Of a stretch of DNA of 64,000 nt, positions 1 through 8,442 are shown in pieces. Origin of the DNA: Actinomadura coerulea. Its GTDB lineage: Bacteria > Actinomycetota > Actinomycetes > Streptosporangiales > Streptosporangiaceae. The number at the start of each line of letters is the position of its first letter. Within the stretch, counting starts at the first letter, position 1. The stretch is from assembly GCF_014208105.1 (NCBI RefSeq), contig NZ_JACHMQ010000001.1:7254001-7318000 (forward strand). Reading direction: 5' to 3'. The notes beneath the pieces were generated by a model. The model ran no database searches and had not been told where the DNA came from. It saw nothing but the letters and a program-made list of their open reading frames with translations. Both the position numbers and the translations under genes were made by a program.

Positions 1-216
1 GCCCCGGTACGCGACGAACGACAGACCCTTGATCGCATGGACCTCGGTCATCGACGGGCGGTGCTTGCGGCGCAGGATGCGCGAGAACGCGCTGGCGGCG
101 TTGCCCTTGCCTCCCGCGCCGAACACCCGGTAGACGATGTGCAGGTCGTCCACGACGACGATCGGCTCCCGGGTCGGGTCGATGTCGACGGCTCCGCGGA
201 CCTTCGTGTCAGCCAC
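1..216 (-). CDS. ABC transporter ATP-binding protein, polysaccharide/teichoic-acid export type (partial)
   Basis: Only the first 72 codons are in the window; the rest lies beyond base 1, so neither the Walker A motif nor the signature is visible. The start is GTG at 216-214, read from GTGGCTGA, in which the permease stop (211-209) sits inside the new gene's first codons, an 8-nt overlap typical of a translationally coupled ABC operon. The visible N-terminus contains VVVDDLHIVYRVFG and later EVHAIKGLSFVAYRG, the usual opening of TagH/Wzt-like ATPases. The function rests mainly on the adjacent permease. It would energise export of a lipid-linked glycan or teichoic acid. Confidence 0.8.
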   Translation of the reverse strand, partial: MADTKVRGAVDIDPTREPIVVVDDLHIVYRVFGAGGKGNAASAFSRILRRKHRPSMTEVHAIKGLSFVAYRG

Positions 217-1180
217 GGCCGTATCGCTCCTCGGCACGATAGAAGAACAGGAACCCGCCCGCCAGCATCACGGCGGCCCACACGATCCCGTAGAGCCACA
301 ACTGCCCCGGCGAGGCGGCGTTGTGGATACCCGCGACGAAGCCCCGGTACTCGCCGAGCAGCACGGACCGGCTCAGCTCCACGTACACGTACGCCGGGTT
401 GAGCTGGAGCAGCTCCGCCAGCCACGGGTACCCGGCCAGCCGGCCGCCCGGCTTCATCATCACCGGCAGGCAGAAGATCACGCCGGAGGCGTAGAGCCAG
501 ACCCGCATGACGAACGGCAGCAGCTGGGTGATGTCGCGGTTGAACGCGCCCAGCCTGGCCATGACCATGCTGATGCCCACGTTGAACATGAGCTGGAGCG
601 CGACCACGGGGACGAGCAGCAGCATCTGGAAGGTGATCGGCTCGCCGAACGCGAACACGATGGCGAACAGCACCACCAGCGCGAGCAGGAGCTGCTGCAT
701 CTCCACGATCGCGATCGCCAGGGGCAGCGTGGCGCGCGGGAAGTGCAGGGCCCTGATCAGCGACAGGTTGTCGCCGACGGACTTGGCGCCGGAGGTGACC
801 GACCGCTGCGTGAACCCGAACAGGAAGACGCCCGTCACCAGGAAGGGAATGAAGTCGGGCACGCCGCGCCCGGTGCCGAGCAGCAGACCGAAGATCAGGT
901 AGTAGACCCCGGCGTTGAGCAGCGGGGTCAGCAGCTGCCACACCTGACCCAGTCGGGAGTCGTTGTACATCGAGATGTTCTTGGCGGATGCGAACGCCCA
1001 GATGAAGTTCCGGCGAGCCCACACATCCTGGATGTACTTGCGCAGCGGGGGGCGCGCAGCGCTCTGCCTCAGCCCGTATCGTGCGGCGTAGTCGGCCAGG
1101 GTTCCGTTCACGTGAGGAGGCTCCGCGATCGTTCCGACCGACTCGCCACCCGGGGTTCCGAGCCGTTCCGGGTGACTCAT
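209..1180 (-). CDS. ABC-2 type polysaccharide/teichoic-acid export permease (TagG/Wzm-like)
   Basis: 323 aa integral membrane protein. After a soluble ~60-residue N-terminus there are about six hydrophobic segments, starting near LLTPLLNAGVYYLIFGLLLG and ending with LWLYGIVWAAVMLAGGFLFF. The order matches the ABC-2 permeases that export O-antigen or teichoic-acid precursors. It overlaps the downstream ATPase gene by 8 nt, so the two should form one transporter. A TAGGCT -10-like box (1193-1188) lies 7 nt before the ATG, suggesting a leaderless transcript. The exported substrate cannot be read from sequence. The glycosyltransferase operon at 6-11 kb is a possible but unlinked partner. Confidence 0.88.
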   Translation of the reverse strand: MSHPERLGTPGGESVGTIAEPPHVNGTLADYAARYGLRQSAARPPLRKYIQDVWARRNFIWAFASAKNISMYNDSRLGQVWQLLTPLLNAGVYYLIFGLLLGTGRGVPDFIPFLVTGVFLFGFTQRSVTSGAKSVGDNLSLIRALHFPRATLPLAIAIVEMQQLLLALVVLFAIVFAFGEPITFQMLLLVPVVALQLMFNVGISMVMARLGAFNRDITQLLPFVMRVWLYASGVIFCLPVMMKPGGRLAGYPWLAELLQLNPAYVYVELSRSVLLGEYRGFVAGIHNAASPGQLWLYGIVWAAVMLAGGFLFFYRAEERYGRG

Positions 1181-1187
1181 GTCGCGA

Positions 1188-1193
1188 AGCCTA
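1188..1193 (-). promoter_or_regulatory. Predicted -10 box (TAGGCT) of the exporter operon
   Basis: TAGGCT on the minus strand fits the actinobacterial TANNNT -10 pattern and ends 7 nt before the permease ATG, so transcription would begin at or next to the start codon. No convincing -35 hexamer is visible 17 nt upstream. Confidence 0.4.
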
Positions 1194-1290
1194 TTGCAGT
1201 CGTTGAGTCCACAGTGACGTTCGCCCGCATGTGACCCCCGATTTGAGATCTTTACGGAATCATGTCGGCCTCCCTGGGGATACCCGCGAC

Positions 1291-2913
1291 ATGCGCGTCA
1301 ACCATTCACGGCGCACTTTCGTGCCGTCACGTTCCGTCACTCGGCGCCGGTCGCGGCAGGCTCAGGAGCATCGGGCCTGGCCCCAGCGCGTCCCCCTGCT
1401 GCGCAGGCTCGGCCGGATGGACCGGTGGGCGTTCGATCAGGTGGCGTCGGCGCGGCTGCGCGGGCTGGAGTACGTCCTGCCGCGCCTGTCGCGGTTCGCC
1501 GACCACGGGGTGCTGTGGTTCTCGGCGGCCGGCGCGATGGGCGTCGCGGGACGGCCCCGGCTGCGGCGCGCGGCGCTGCGCGGGGCCATCGCGATCGCCG
1601 TGGCGAGCCCCGCGGTGAACATCGTCGGAAAGCAGGCCTTCCGCCGCAGGCGCCCCGTCGTCGACCTCGTCCCCCCGATCCGGATCCGGTGGAAGCTGCC
1701 GACCTCGCACGCCTTCCCCTCCGGGCACTCGGCGTCGGCCGCCGCGTTCGCGACGGGCGTCGCGCTGGAGGCGCCGGCCGCGGTGGCCGTCCCGGTCGCG
1801 GCGACGGCCGCGGCGGTGGCCTTCTCCCGCGTCTACACCGGCGCCCACTATCCGGGCGACGTCCTGGCGGGGCTCGGGATCGGCGCGCTCGCCGGGGCCG
1901 GGACGCGGTTGGTGTGGCCCTCGCGGCCTCCGGTGGCGCGCGTGGCCCCGGCCGGGGGCGGGGTCCTGCGGACCGCCGAGGACGGGCGGGGCGTCGTGGC
2001 CGTCGTCAACCTGGGCTCGGGTCCCTCGGCGGAGACCGGCGCCGGGATCCTCCCGAGGCGCTCGGAGATCGCGCTCGCGCTGCTCGAGGCCGAGCTGCCC
2101 GCGGCGGAGATCGTCCGGGTGGAGCCGGGCGCGGACGTCGACAAGGCGTGCGCCGAGGCGGCCGAGCGGGCCGCCGTGCTGGCCGTGGTCGGCGGCGACG
2201 GCACCGTGAGCGCGGCCGCGCGGGCGGCGCTCGGACGCGACGTCCCGCTGCTGGTCGTCCCCGGTGGGACGTTCGACCACTTCTCGCGGGCGATCGGCGT
2301 CGAGACCGCGACGCAGGCGATCAGGGCCTACCGGGAGGGGCGCGTCGGCCGCGCCGACGTCTCCTACGCGACGCCCGTGTCCGCCGAGGCGGGGGAGGAG
2401 GCCGAGCAGGTCTTCCTCAACACCGCGAGCATCGGCGCCTACACCGAGGTCGTCGAGAGGCGGGTCCGGCTGGAGAGGCGGATCGGGAAGTGGCCCGCGC
2501 TCGCGGTCGCCGCCGTCCGCACGCTGAGGCACGCCGAGCCCGTCGAGCTGATGGTGGACGGCAGGCGCCGGCGGGTCTGGCTCGCGTTCGTCGGCAACGG
2601 CGTCTTCGGCTCGTGGGGCGCCGCGCCCACCTGGCGCGAGCGCCTCGACGACGGGAGGCTCGACGTGCGGATGGTCACCGCAGGCGGCGGCGCGCCCCGC
2701 GTCCGCGCGGTCGCCGCGATCATCGTGGGCCACCTGCGCCTGACGCCCGGGTACCGCTCGTGGCGGACGACCGGCATGGAGGTGATCTCGGCGGCCGGCG
2801 ATCTCCGGCTGGCGCGCGACGGCGAGGTGGCGTCGCTGCCCCGCGCGGTGCGTTTCGGCAAGCACCCCCGTGCACTCCGGGTGTTCACGATTCATGCCCC
2901 GGTGACCGGGTAA
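1291..2913 (+). CDS. PAP2 phosphatase / diacylglycerol kinase-like fusion protein
   Basis: About 540 aa with two domains. The N-terminal half is a membrane PAP2-family phosphatase with all three motif blocks: KQAFRRRRP (from residue ~114), PSGH (His ~146) and SRVYTGAHYPGD (His ~186). The C-terminal half is a diacylglycerol/sphingosine-kinase-like catalytic domain with VVGGDGTVSAA (GGDGT at ~301) and VVPGGTFDHFSRAIG. The fusion joins a lipid-phosphate phosphatase to a lipid kinase fold, a known actinobacterial arrangement; the lipid substrate is unknown. I chose ATG 1291 (GGGGA upstream). An in-frame GTG at 1231 would add 20 residues. Its left neighbour is divergent. Confidence 0.85.
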   Translation: MRVNHSRRTFVPSRSVTRRRSRQAQEHRAWPQRVPLLRRLGRMDRWAFDQVASARLRGLEYVLPRLSRFADHGVLWFSAAGAMGVAGRPRLRRAALRGAIAIAVASPAVNIVGKQAFRRRRPVVDLVPPIRIRWKLPTSHAFPSGHSASAAAFATGVALEAPAAVAVPVAATAAAVAFSRVYTGAHYPGDVLAGLGIGALAGAGTRLVWPSRPPVARVAPAGGGVLRTAEDGRGVVAVVNLGSGPSAETGAGILPRRSEIALALLEAELPAAEIVRVEPGADVDKACAEAAERAAVLAVVGGDGTVSAAARAALGRDVPLLVVPGGTFDHFSRAIGVETATQAIRAYREGRVGRADVSYATPVSAEAGEEAEQVFLNTASIGAYTEVVERRVRLERRIGKWPALAVAAVRTLRHAEPVELMVDGRRRRVWLAFVGNGVFGSWGAAPTWRERLDDGRLDVRMVTAGGGAPRVRAVAAIIVGHLRLTPGYRSWRTTGMEVISAAGDLRLARDGEVASLPRAVRFGKHPRALRVFTIHAPVTG

Positions 2914-2947
2914 GGCACGGGACGCCCACCAAGGAGGAGATCACACG

Positions 2948-3178
2948 ATGACGAGCCGTGACCTGGGAGTCGCGCCCGGCGACCTCAGCGACGACGACCT
3001 GTTCCGTGAGCTCGGCCACCTGTACGAGACGAGGCTGGACGCGCTGCGGCACGCCGCCGACCAGGCCTACGGCGAGCACACGCGGCGCATGAACGAGATG
3101 GAGGCCGAGTACCTGCGCCGGCGTCCCGGCAGGGAGATCGACCCCGAGCGCATGCGCGCCGGGGCCCGCGCCCGCTGA
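2948..3178 (+). CDS. small DUF6158-like protein
   Basis: 76 aa, charged and probably helical: it begins MTSRDLGVAPGDLSDDDLF and contains HTRRMNEMEAEYLRRRPGREI. It has no signal peptide or membrane segment. A strong ribosome site (AAGGAGGAG) precedes the ATG. The sequence resembles the actinobacterial DUF6158 family, recognised from memory and unverified. No function is known. It starts 34 nt after the PAP2/kinase gene and may be cotranscribed with it. Confidence 0.75.
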   Translation: MTSRDLGVAPGDLSDDDLFRELGHLYETRLDALRHAADQAYGEHTRRMNEMEAEYLRRRPGREIDPERMRAGARAR

Positions 3179-3295
3179 CGGCGCCCGGCGCGCACCCCCC
3201 GCGCCTGCCGTCCGGACGGCCCCGGTGCCCGTGGCGGGCCCGGTGTTGTTCGGACGTTCGTTCTGTTCGGGTAAAGGCGCGGGCGCCCGCCGCGG

Positions 3296-4228
3296 GTGAG
3301 CGGCAGGGTCCGTGAGTGGTCCCGTGGGGATCGTCGGGGGGTGTGGGCTGTGGGGCGGATCGGGCCTGGGCGCCGCCGGGAGGGGCGAGCGCGCCGCGAC
3401 CGGTTGCGGCGCGGCGTCCGGCGGTGGTGGCCCATCGTGGCGGGCGCCGTCGCGTCGACGGGGCTCCTGCTGGGCGCCTACCTGGAGGGCCCGCGGCTGT
3501 CGGGCGTGTCGGCGGCGCTCACCGTGCCGCACCGCGGCCCGGGCGGGCGGGACGGGCCCGGCGCGCTGCCGTCCGAGCGCCTGATGAGCACGTTCACGAC
3601 GCGGTTCGCCCCGGGCGAGCCCCGCGTGCGCAACATCGAACTCGCCGCCCGGACCCTGGACGGGCGGGTCGTCGAGCCCGGAGCGACGTTCTCGTTCAAC
3701 GACGCCGTCGGACCCCGCACGAGGAGCCGCGGGTACGTGCCCGCGCCCGCGATCATGGGCTCGCGGCTGGCGGACGACGTGGGCGGCGGCATCTGCCAGG
3801 TGTCCACGACGCTGTACAACGCGGTGTTCCTGGCCGGGCTGGACATCCGGAAGGCGCGCGCCCACACCCTGTGGATGCCGGAGTACCCGGAAGGGCGCGA
3901 GGCCGCGGTGTTCTATCCGCAACTCGACTTCACCTGGAGGAACGACACCCGCGAGACGGTGCGGATCCAGGTGGCCCACTCGGCGACGTCGCTGACCGTG
4001 AACCTGTGGGGCCGGCGCAGGTACGAGGTGCGGTCGCGGACGTCCGAGCGGTACGGGTTCAGGCCGTTCGAGTCGGGCGTCGGCCGCGGCGGCGAGTGCA
4101 TTCCCATGGCGGGCCGGGAGGGCTTCGAGGTCGACGTGTGGCGGACGCTGCTGGCCGGCGGCCGCGAGGTGCGCCGCCAGAGGTTCCACACCGAGTACCG
4201 CCCGCAGCCCGAGGTGGAGTGCCTCTGA
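3296..4228 (+). CDS. VanW family protein
   Basis: 310 aa. A basic N-terminus is followed by one membrane segment (WWPIVAGAVASTGLLLGAYL, residues ~44-63), then an extracytoplasmic VanW domain with GATFSFNDAVGPRTRSRGY and VGGGICQVSTTLYNA (~162-176). VanW proteins are associated with some vancomycin-resistance clusters and are common, uncharacterised envelope proteins in actinomycetes; no vanHAX-like genes are nearby, so resistance should not be inferred. The GTG start at 3296 has no strong ribosome site, and nearby alternatives exist. It probably lies in the same transcription unit as the YceI gene. Confidence 0.88.
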   Translation: MSGRVREWSRGDRRGVWAVGRIGPGRRREGRARRDRLRRGVRRWWPIVAGAVASTGLLLGAYLEGPRLSGVSAALTVPHRGPGGRDGPGALPSERLMSTFTTRFAPGEPRVRNIELAARTLDGRVVEPGATFSFNDAVGPRTRSRGYVPAPAIMGSRLADDVGGGICQVSTTLYNAVFLAGLDIRKARAHTLWMPEYPEGREAAVFYPQLDFTWRNDTRETVRIQVAHSATSLTVNLWGRRRYEVRSRTSERYGFRPFESGVGRGGECIPMAGREGFEVDVWRTLLAGGREVRRQRFHTEYRPQPEVECL

Positions 4229-4241
4229 CCCGCGTGGCAGG

Positions 4242-4772
4242 GTGGAGGGCATGGAGGGAAAGTTCGAGCTCGGACCGCGGGACGGGCGGCTGCTCGTCCG
4301 GACGGGGCGCAGCGGGCTCGGCCGGCGCGCCGGGCACGACCTGACCATCGAGGCGACGCGCTGGTCGGCGGCGGTCGAGGCGCGCGAGCCCCTGGACGCC
4401 TCGTCGGTCGAGGTGACCGTCGAGGTGGACGGGCTGGAGGTGCGCGAGGGGGCCGGCGGCGTGAAGCCGCTCACCGACCAGGACCGCGCGGAGATCGTGA
4501 AGAACCTGCGGAAGGTCCTGGAGGTCCGGCGCCATCCGCAGATCCGGTTCGTCTCCACCGCGATCGGCGCGGACGCCGTCGAGGGCGACCTGACGATCAT
4601 GGGGCGGGTCAAGCCGGTGCGGCTCGCGGCCGCCAGGGACGGCGACCGGGTCCGCGGCGGCGTCACCGTCGAGCAGAGCCGCTGGGGCATCAAGCCCTAC
4701 TCGGCGTTCTTCGGCGCGCTCCGGCTCGCCGACGAGGTCGAGATCGAGTTCGACGTCCGGCTGCCCGGGTAG
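4242..4772 (+). CDS. YceI family protein
   Basis: 176 aa from GTG 4242; ATG 4251, three codons on, is an alternative. The pattern is a YceI/polyisoprenoid-binding lipocalin-like fold: GHDLTIEATRWSAAVEA near the start, the helical insert EIVKNLRKVLEVRRHPQI, and the closing YSAFFGALRLADEVEIEFDV. No signal peptide is seen, unlike many proteobacterial YceI proteins, so it is probably cytoplasmic. It starts 13 nt after vanW. The family binds isoprenoid-type lipids; the physiological ligand is unknown. Confidence 0.85.
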   Translation: MEGMEGKFELGPRDGRLLVRTGRSGLGRRAGHDLTIEATRWSAAVEAREPLDASSVEVTVEVDGLEVREGAGGVKPLTDQDRAEIVKNLRKVLEVRRHPQIRFVSTAIGADAVEGDLTIMGRVKPVRLAAARDGDRVRGGVTVEQSRWGIKPYSAFFGALRLADEVEIEFDVRLPG

Positions 4773-4785
4773 CGCCGCAGGGCCC

Positions 4786-4827
4786 GGCCGGGGAGCACCG
4801 GCCGGGGAGCACCGGCCGGGGAGCACC
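4786..4827. repeat. three tandem copies of a 14-bp repeat
   Basis: GGCCGGGGAGCACC occurs three times head to tail (4786-4799, 4800-4813, 4814-4827), immediately followed by a partial GGGCGGGGTC variant. It lies between the YceI stop and the serine hydrolase gene. It may be a slipped-strand expansion with no function. Confidence 0.8.
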
Positions 4828-4938
4828 GGGCGGGGTCGCCCGGGGCGCCCGTGCCGCCGTTTCCCCGGTCTCTGAAGATCGAATGCACTAAGGTGCATGA
4901 TCACCGCATTCCGGACAGACGATCTTCAGGGGGCCGCG

Positions 4939-6207
4939 GTGGCAGAGCTGAGCAGGCGGAACTTCGGCAAGGCGGCGGGCCTGGTGGCCGCGCCGGCGCT
5001 GCTCGCTGGCTGCGCGTCCGGCGGGTCCGGGTCGACCAGGACGGCGCAGGCGGCGGCCGCGGCCCGCACCTGGGGAGTGACCGGCAAGGCGCTCGCCGGC
5101 CTCGGCGGCTTCGACGCCACGCTCAAGAGCTTCATGCAGGCGCGGACGATCCCCTGCGGGCAGCTCGCCGTCGTCCGCAAGGGCAAGCTGATCCTCTCGC
5201 GCGGCTACACCTACGCCGAGGACGGCGCCTTCAAGACGCAGCCGACCTCGCCGTTCCGCGTCGCCAGCATCTCCAAGCCCGTGACGGCGACGGCGGTGCT
5301 CCGGCTCGTCCAGGACGGGAAGCTGAAGCTCACCGACCGGGTGGCGACGCTGCTCGGGCTCTCCACGACGGCCGACCCGCGCCTCAAGGACGTCACGGTC
5401 CTGCGGCTGCTGCAGCACCTCGGCGGCTGGGACCGCGACATCACGCCCGACCCGATGTTCCGCGACGCGACGATCGCCAAGGCGCTCGGCGTCGCGCTGC
5501 CGGTGTCGCAGGCGAACATCATGAAGTACACGTCGGGGCGCGCGCTCGACCACGCGCCCGGCACGCAGTACGCCTACTCCAACTACGGGTACATGCTGCT
5601 CGGCCGGATCATCGAGAAGGTCACCGGGAAGAAGTACCAGGACTACGTCCGCCAGACCGTGCTCGCTCCCCGCGGCATCACGCGGATGCGCCTGGGCAGA
5701 TCGCGCACCAAGGTCACCGGAGAGGTTCCGTACTACTCGACCTACACCGGCGCCACCGTGTTCGACAACAGCGGCACCAAGGTGCCCTTCCCGTACGGCG
5801 CGTTCAACCTGGAGAACATGGACGCGCACGGCGGCTGGCTGGCCACCGCCATGGACCTCACCCGCTTCGCGGGCATCTACGACGGCGGGTCGATCCTGAC
5901 GTCGGCGTCCATCAGCCGGGCGTTCGCCAAGCCGGAGACGGGCATCAACTCCGACGGCTGGTACTACGGCTGCGGATGGCAGGTGCGCCCCGTGACCGGC
6001 GGCCGCAACACCTGGCACAACGGAAGCCTGGCCGGAACGTACACGCTGATGGTCCGCCGGTACGACGGGCTGTCGTGGGCGGTCCTCTTCGACCAGCGCC
6101 AGGAGGGCAGCGCGGCGAACTACGCCGACATCGACGCGGCGCTGCACAAGGCCGCGAACGCGGTGAAGACCTGGCCGACCGGCGACCTGACCTCCACCTA
6201 CTTCTAG
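4939..6207 (+). CDS. Tat-exported serine hydrolase lipoprotein (class C beta-lactamase/PBP-like)
   Basis: About 422 aa. Starting at GTG 4939 puts SRRNFGK, a twin-arginine motif, at residues 5-11, followed by a hydrophobic stretch and the lipobox LLAGC, so it should be folded before export and lipid-anchored. Catalytic motifs of the serine beta-lactamase/D-alanyl-D-alanine carboxypeptidase superfamily are visible: SISK (Ser ~110, Lys ~113), YSN (~213) and HNG (~360). The substrate (peptidoglycan peptide, ester or beta-lactam) is not determinable. An ATG at 4897 would give a longer N-terminus that buries the Tat signal, so I prefer 4939. It is convergent with the glycan operon, overlapping its last gene by 4 nt. 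Confidence 0.87.
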   Translation: MAELSRRNFGKAAGLVAAPALLAGCASGGSGSTRTAQAAAAARTWGVTGKALAGLGGFDATLKSFMQARTIPCGQLAVVRKGKLILSRGYTYAEDGAFKTQPTSPFRVASISKPVTATAVLRLVQDGKLKLTDRVATLLGLSTTADPRLKDVTVLRLLQHLGGWDRDITPDPMFRDATIAKALGVALPVSQANIMKYTSGRALDHAPGTQYAYSNYGYMLLGRIIEKVTGKKYQDYVRQTVLAPRGITRMRLGRSRTKVTGEVPYYSTYTGATVFDNSGTKVPFPYGAFNLENMDAHGGWLATAMDLTRFAGIYDGGSILTSASISRAFAKPETGINSDGWYYGCGWQVRPVTGGRNTWHNGSLAGTYTLMVRRYDGLSWAVLFDQRQEGSAANYADIDAALHKAANAVKTWPTGDLTSTYF

Positions 6208-6977
6208 CGCCCGCCTCTGGCGCGGGCCGCGCGCGTGTACTGGTCGTCCAGGCTGCGTGGGAACGGCATCATCCGGTGCCGTTCCCGCCAAGGCGCGTAC
6301 TGGCGGACGGCGTTGAACCCCGCCGCGGTGACGATCCGCTCGACGTCCGGGCCCGGCACCCAGGCGGGGTAGACGTCCAGGTGGACGACATGCGGGGGCA
6401 GGCCGTCCGGTCTCGCGGGCGACACCAGCGTCATCGGCGGGCGGACCCGTTCGGCCGCCGCCATGTCCTGTGCGTAGGCGACGAGCTGGAGTGTCTCCGC
6501 GTCGGGACCGCTGTGCACGACGAGCCACCCTTCCACGTCCACCGGCTCCGACGGGGGATCGGCGAGCGTCAACGGCACGACCTCGTCCGAGACCTCGCGC
6601 AGGTAGGCGTGGTGGGCCGGGTCGAGCTCCTCCAGGACGAACGTCCGGTCGAAACGGGGCGGGTTCGCGGGGAGCAGCGGCCGGTAGGCGTCCCAGCGCA
6701 GCAGCCGCGCCAGATGCGTCGTCCCGGCCCCGGACGGGAGTCCGGTCAGCTCGCCCCTCAACCCGGCGGGGAACGCGTCCACGATCACCTCGTCCGGCCG
6801 CGGGGCCGCCGGACCGGCGGCCTCCACCACGTCCCAGCCCTCGGTCACGCGCGCGTCGGACGCGAAGCGGGACCCGGTCACGACGGTGACCGGCCCCTCC
6901 CGCCCGAGGGTGTGCAGGACGGCCCGGAGCCGCGTGAGATGCCCCAGCCCGTCACCGGCCGCGTAGCAGAGGATCAA
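6204..6977 (-). CDS. putative glycosyltransferase, short GT-B/GT28-like protein
   Basis: 257 aa from TTG 6977, chosen because TTGA overlaps the preceding gene's TGA by 3 nt. The N-terminus LILCYAAGDGLGHLTR resembles the glycine-rich loop of MurG/GT28-like GT-B enzymes, and the C-terminus has AGFNAVRQYAPW then SLDDQYTRAARA, similar to the nucleotide-sugar-binding helix of that fold. It is shorter than the usual ~350-400 aa, so it may be a minimal or divergent enzyme. It is the last gene of the six-gene operon. Activity is inferred from motif resemblance and context only. Confidence 0.6.
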   Translation of the reverse strand: MILCYAAGDGLGHLTRLRAVLHTLGREGPVTVVTGSRFASDARVTEGWDVVEAAGPAAPRPDEVIVDAFPAGLRGELTGLPSGAGTTHLARLLRWDAYRPLLPANPPRFDRTFVLEELDPAHHAYLREVSDEVVPLTLADPPSEPVDVEGWLVVHSGPDAETLQLVAYAQDMAAAERVRPPMTLVSPARPDGLPPHVVHLDVYPAWVPGPDVERIVTAAGFNAVRQYAPWRERHRMMPFPRSLDDQYTRAARARGGR

Positions 6978-8089
6978 CGCGTCTCGTCGAGGACGGCCAG
7001 GTATCCGGCGGTCTCGGCGGCCGGGGTGAAGTCGCGCCGGATCCGCTCGGCGCCGGCCGCGCCGAGCTTGGCCAGCTCCTCGCCGCCCGCCCGCGCGGCC
7101 CGGTCGACCGCCGCGCGGCACGCGTGCGGGTCGCCCGCCGGGAAGGTGAACCCGATCTCGTCGTCGGCCACGTCCGCCAGCCCGCCCGCGTCCGAGGCGA
7201 TCAGCGGCACGCCGAGCGCCGCCGCCTCCAGCGCCACGTTCGGCATACCGTCGTAGAACGAGGGGAGCGCGACCAGGTCGCAGCTCGCGTAGACGGCCGG
7301 GAGGTCGTACCGCTCCAGGAACGGCAGGAACGAGTGCGGGACGTCGTGCTCGGCCAGCCACTCCCGGACGGAGTCCTCGACCTCGCCGACGAGCAGCAGA
7401 TGGAAGGCGTCGGTGCGGCGCGACGCGGCCAGCGCCTCCAGGAAGAAGCCGACGCCCTTCTTGACCTTGAGCTGGCCGATGAGCCCGATCGTCCGGCGCC
7501 CGGGGGCGACGTTCTCCTCCCGCCAGGCCCGGCCCCGCTCCCGCTCGGACGGCAGCACCCGCCACTGCGCCGTGTCGACGCTGTTGGCGACGAACGCGAC
7601 CGCCGCGTCCGGGGCGAGCGCCGACACCAGCGGCGCGTGCGAGCGGGCGACGACGCACACGCGGGACGAGGCGCGCAGCGCGTCCGCCAGCACGCCGCGC
7701 CGCCGCATCGAGAAGGCGCCGACGTCGATGTCGTTGCCGCGCAGCAGCGTCACCAGCGGCGCGCCGAGCAGCGCGGACAGGACGGGCGCGGCGAGCATCG
7801 CGTACACGCCGCCGAACGCCACGACGTGGCCGTACCCGGTCAGGTTCTCGGCGGTGACCGTCGTCCACAGGCGGCGCAGCGCGTGCTCGGAGTCGTCCCC
7901 GAGCGGCGCGGTGACGAGCCGGCCGCCGTGCTCCCGCGACACGCCCCACGGTCGTGACCGCCGGGTCAGGTGGGCGACGTCGACCTCGGTCCCGGCGGCC
8001 CGCAGGCCCCGCACGATCCGGTCGCACGACTGCGCCATGCCGCCCCGGCTCGGCGGGTAGTGCTCGGTGATCCACAGGACGCGGTGCAT
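6974..8089 (-). CDS. glycosyltransferase family 4 protein
   Basis: 371 aa, GT-B fold. The N-terminus MHRVLWITEHYPPSRGGMAQ is the typical acceptor-binding opening, and the C-terminal nucleotide-sugar domain begins at RRTIGLIGQLKVKKGVGFFL and has LPSFYDGMPNVALEAAALGVP, the EX7E-like region. It probably transfers a sugar from an NDP-sugar onto a cell-surface or lipid-linked glycan. Its ATG shares one base with the preceding stop (TGATG), so it is translationally coupled. The sugar and acceptor are unknown. Confidence 0.88.
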   Translation of the reverse strand: MHRVLWITEHYPPSRGGMAQSCDRIVRGLRAAGTEVDVAHLTRRSRPWGVSREHGGRLVTAPLGDDSEHALRRLWTTVTAENLTGYGHVVAFGGVYAMLAAPVLSALLGAPLVTLLRGNDIDVGAFSMRRRGVLADALRASSRVCVVARSHAPLVSALAPDAAVAFVANSVDTAQWRVLPSERERGRAWREENVAPGRRTIGLIGQLKVKKGVGFFLEALAASRRTDAFHLLLVGEVEDSVREWLAEHDVPHSFLPFLERYDLPAVYASCDLVALPSFYDGMPNVALEAAALGVPLIASDAGGLADVADDEIGFTFPAGDPHACRAAVDRAARAGGEELAKLGAAGAERIRRDFTPAAETAGYLAVLDETR

Positions 8090-8442
8090 CAGCTGTCCAC
8101 GAAGCCGGTGTCGTCGTCCGGTCCCCAGTCGCCGCCGTAGGAGTAGTCGTCGCCCGGGTTGAAGGCGCCGCGGTCGTACTGGTCGAACGAGGAGTACCAG
8201 TATCCGTCGTTGTAGGCCTGCGAGCTGCCCTGGTAGTACTCGCGCCGGTAGCCGTGCGTCCAGCCCGGGTGGTGCGGGTCCTGCGTCCGGTACCCCTGAG
8301 CCGCGGCGCACTCGGGGCACAGCGCGTTGGGCCCGGCGTGCTCGCCGCACACGGGACGGCCGCACTGCGGGCACGCCGCCACAGCGGACCGGCCGCAGCG
8401 TCCGAGCACGAAGAACCCCGTGGTCACGGTGCAGCGGTTCAT
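8089..8442 (-). CDS. uncharacterised protein with Cys-rich zinc-ribbon-like module and Tyr/Asp-rich tail
   Basis: 117 aa, not recognised. The N-terminal half has paired cysteines, CPQCGRPVCGEH and later CPECAAA, consistent with a small zinc-binding B-box/ribbon-like module. The C-terminal half is low-complexity and rich in Tyr, Asp, Gly and Ser (YNDGYWYSSFDQYDRGAFN). No signal peptide or membrane segment is seen. The ATG overlaps the upstream stop in ATGA and is preceded by GAGGA. Being embedded between glycosyltransferases with overlaps on both sides, it is probably a component or regulator of the same glycan pathway. Confidence 0.75.
   Translation of the reverse strand: MNRCTVTTGFFVLGRCGRSAVAACPQCGRPVCGEHAGPNALCPECAAAQGYRTQDPHHPGWTHGYRREYYQGSSQAYNDGYWYSSFDQYDRGAFNPGDDYSYGGDWGPDDDTGFVDS

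Noticed and set aside
3296..4228. VanW as evidence for a vancomycin-resistance cluster.
   Set aside because: VanW-family proteins are common without resistance; there are no vanR/S/H/A/X-like genes in the window.
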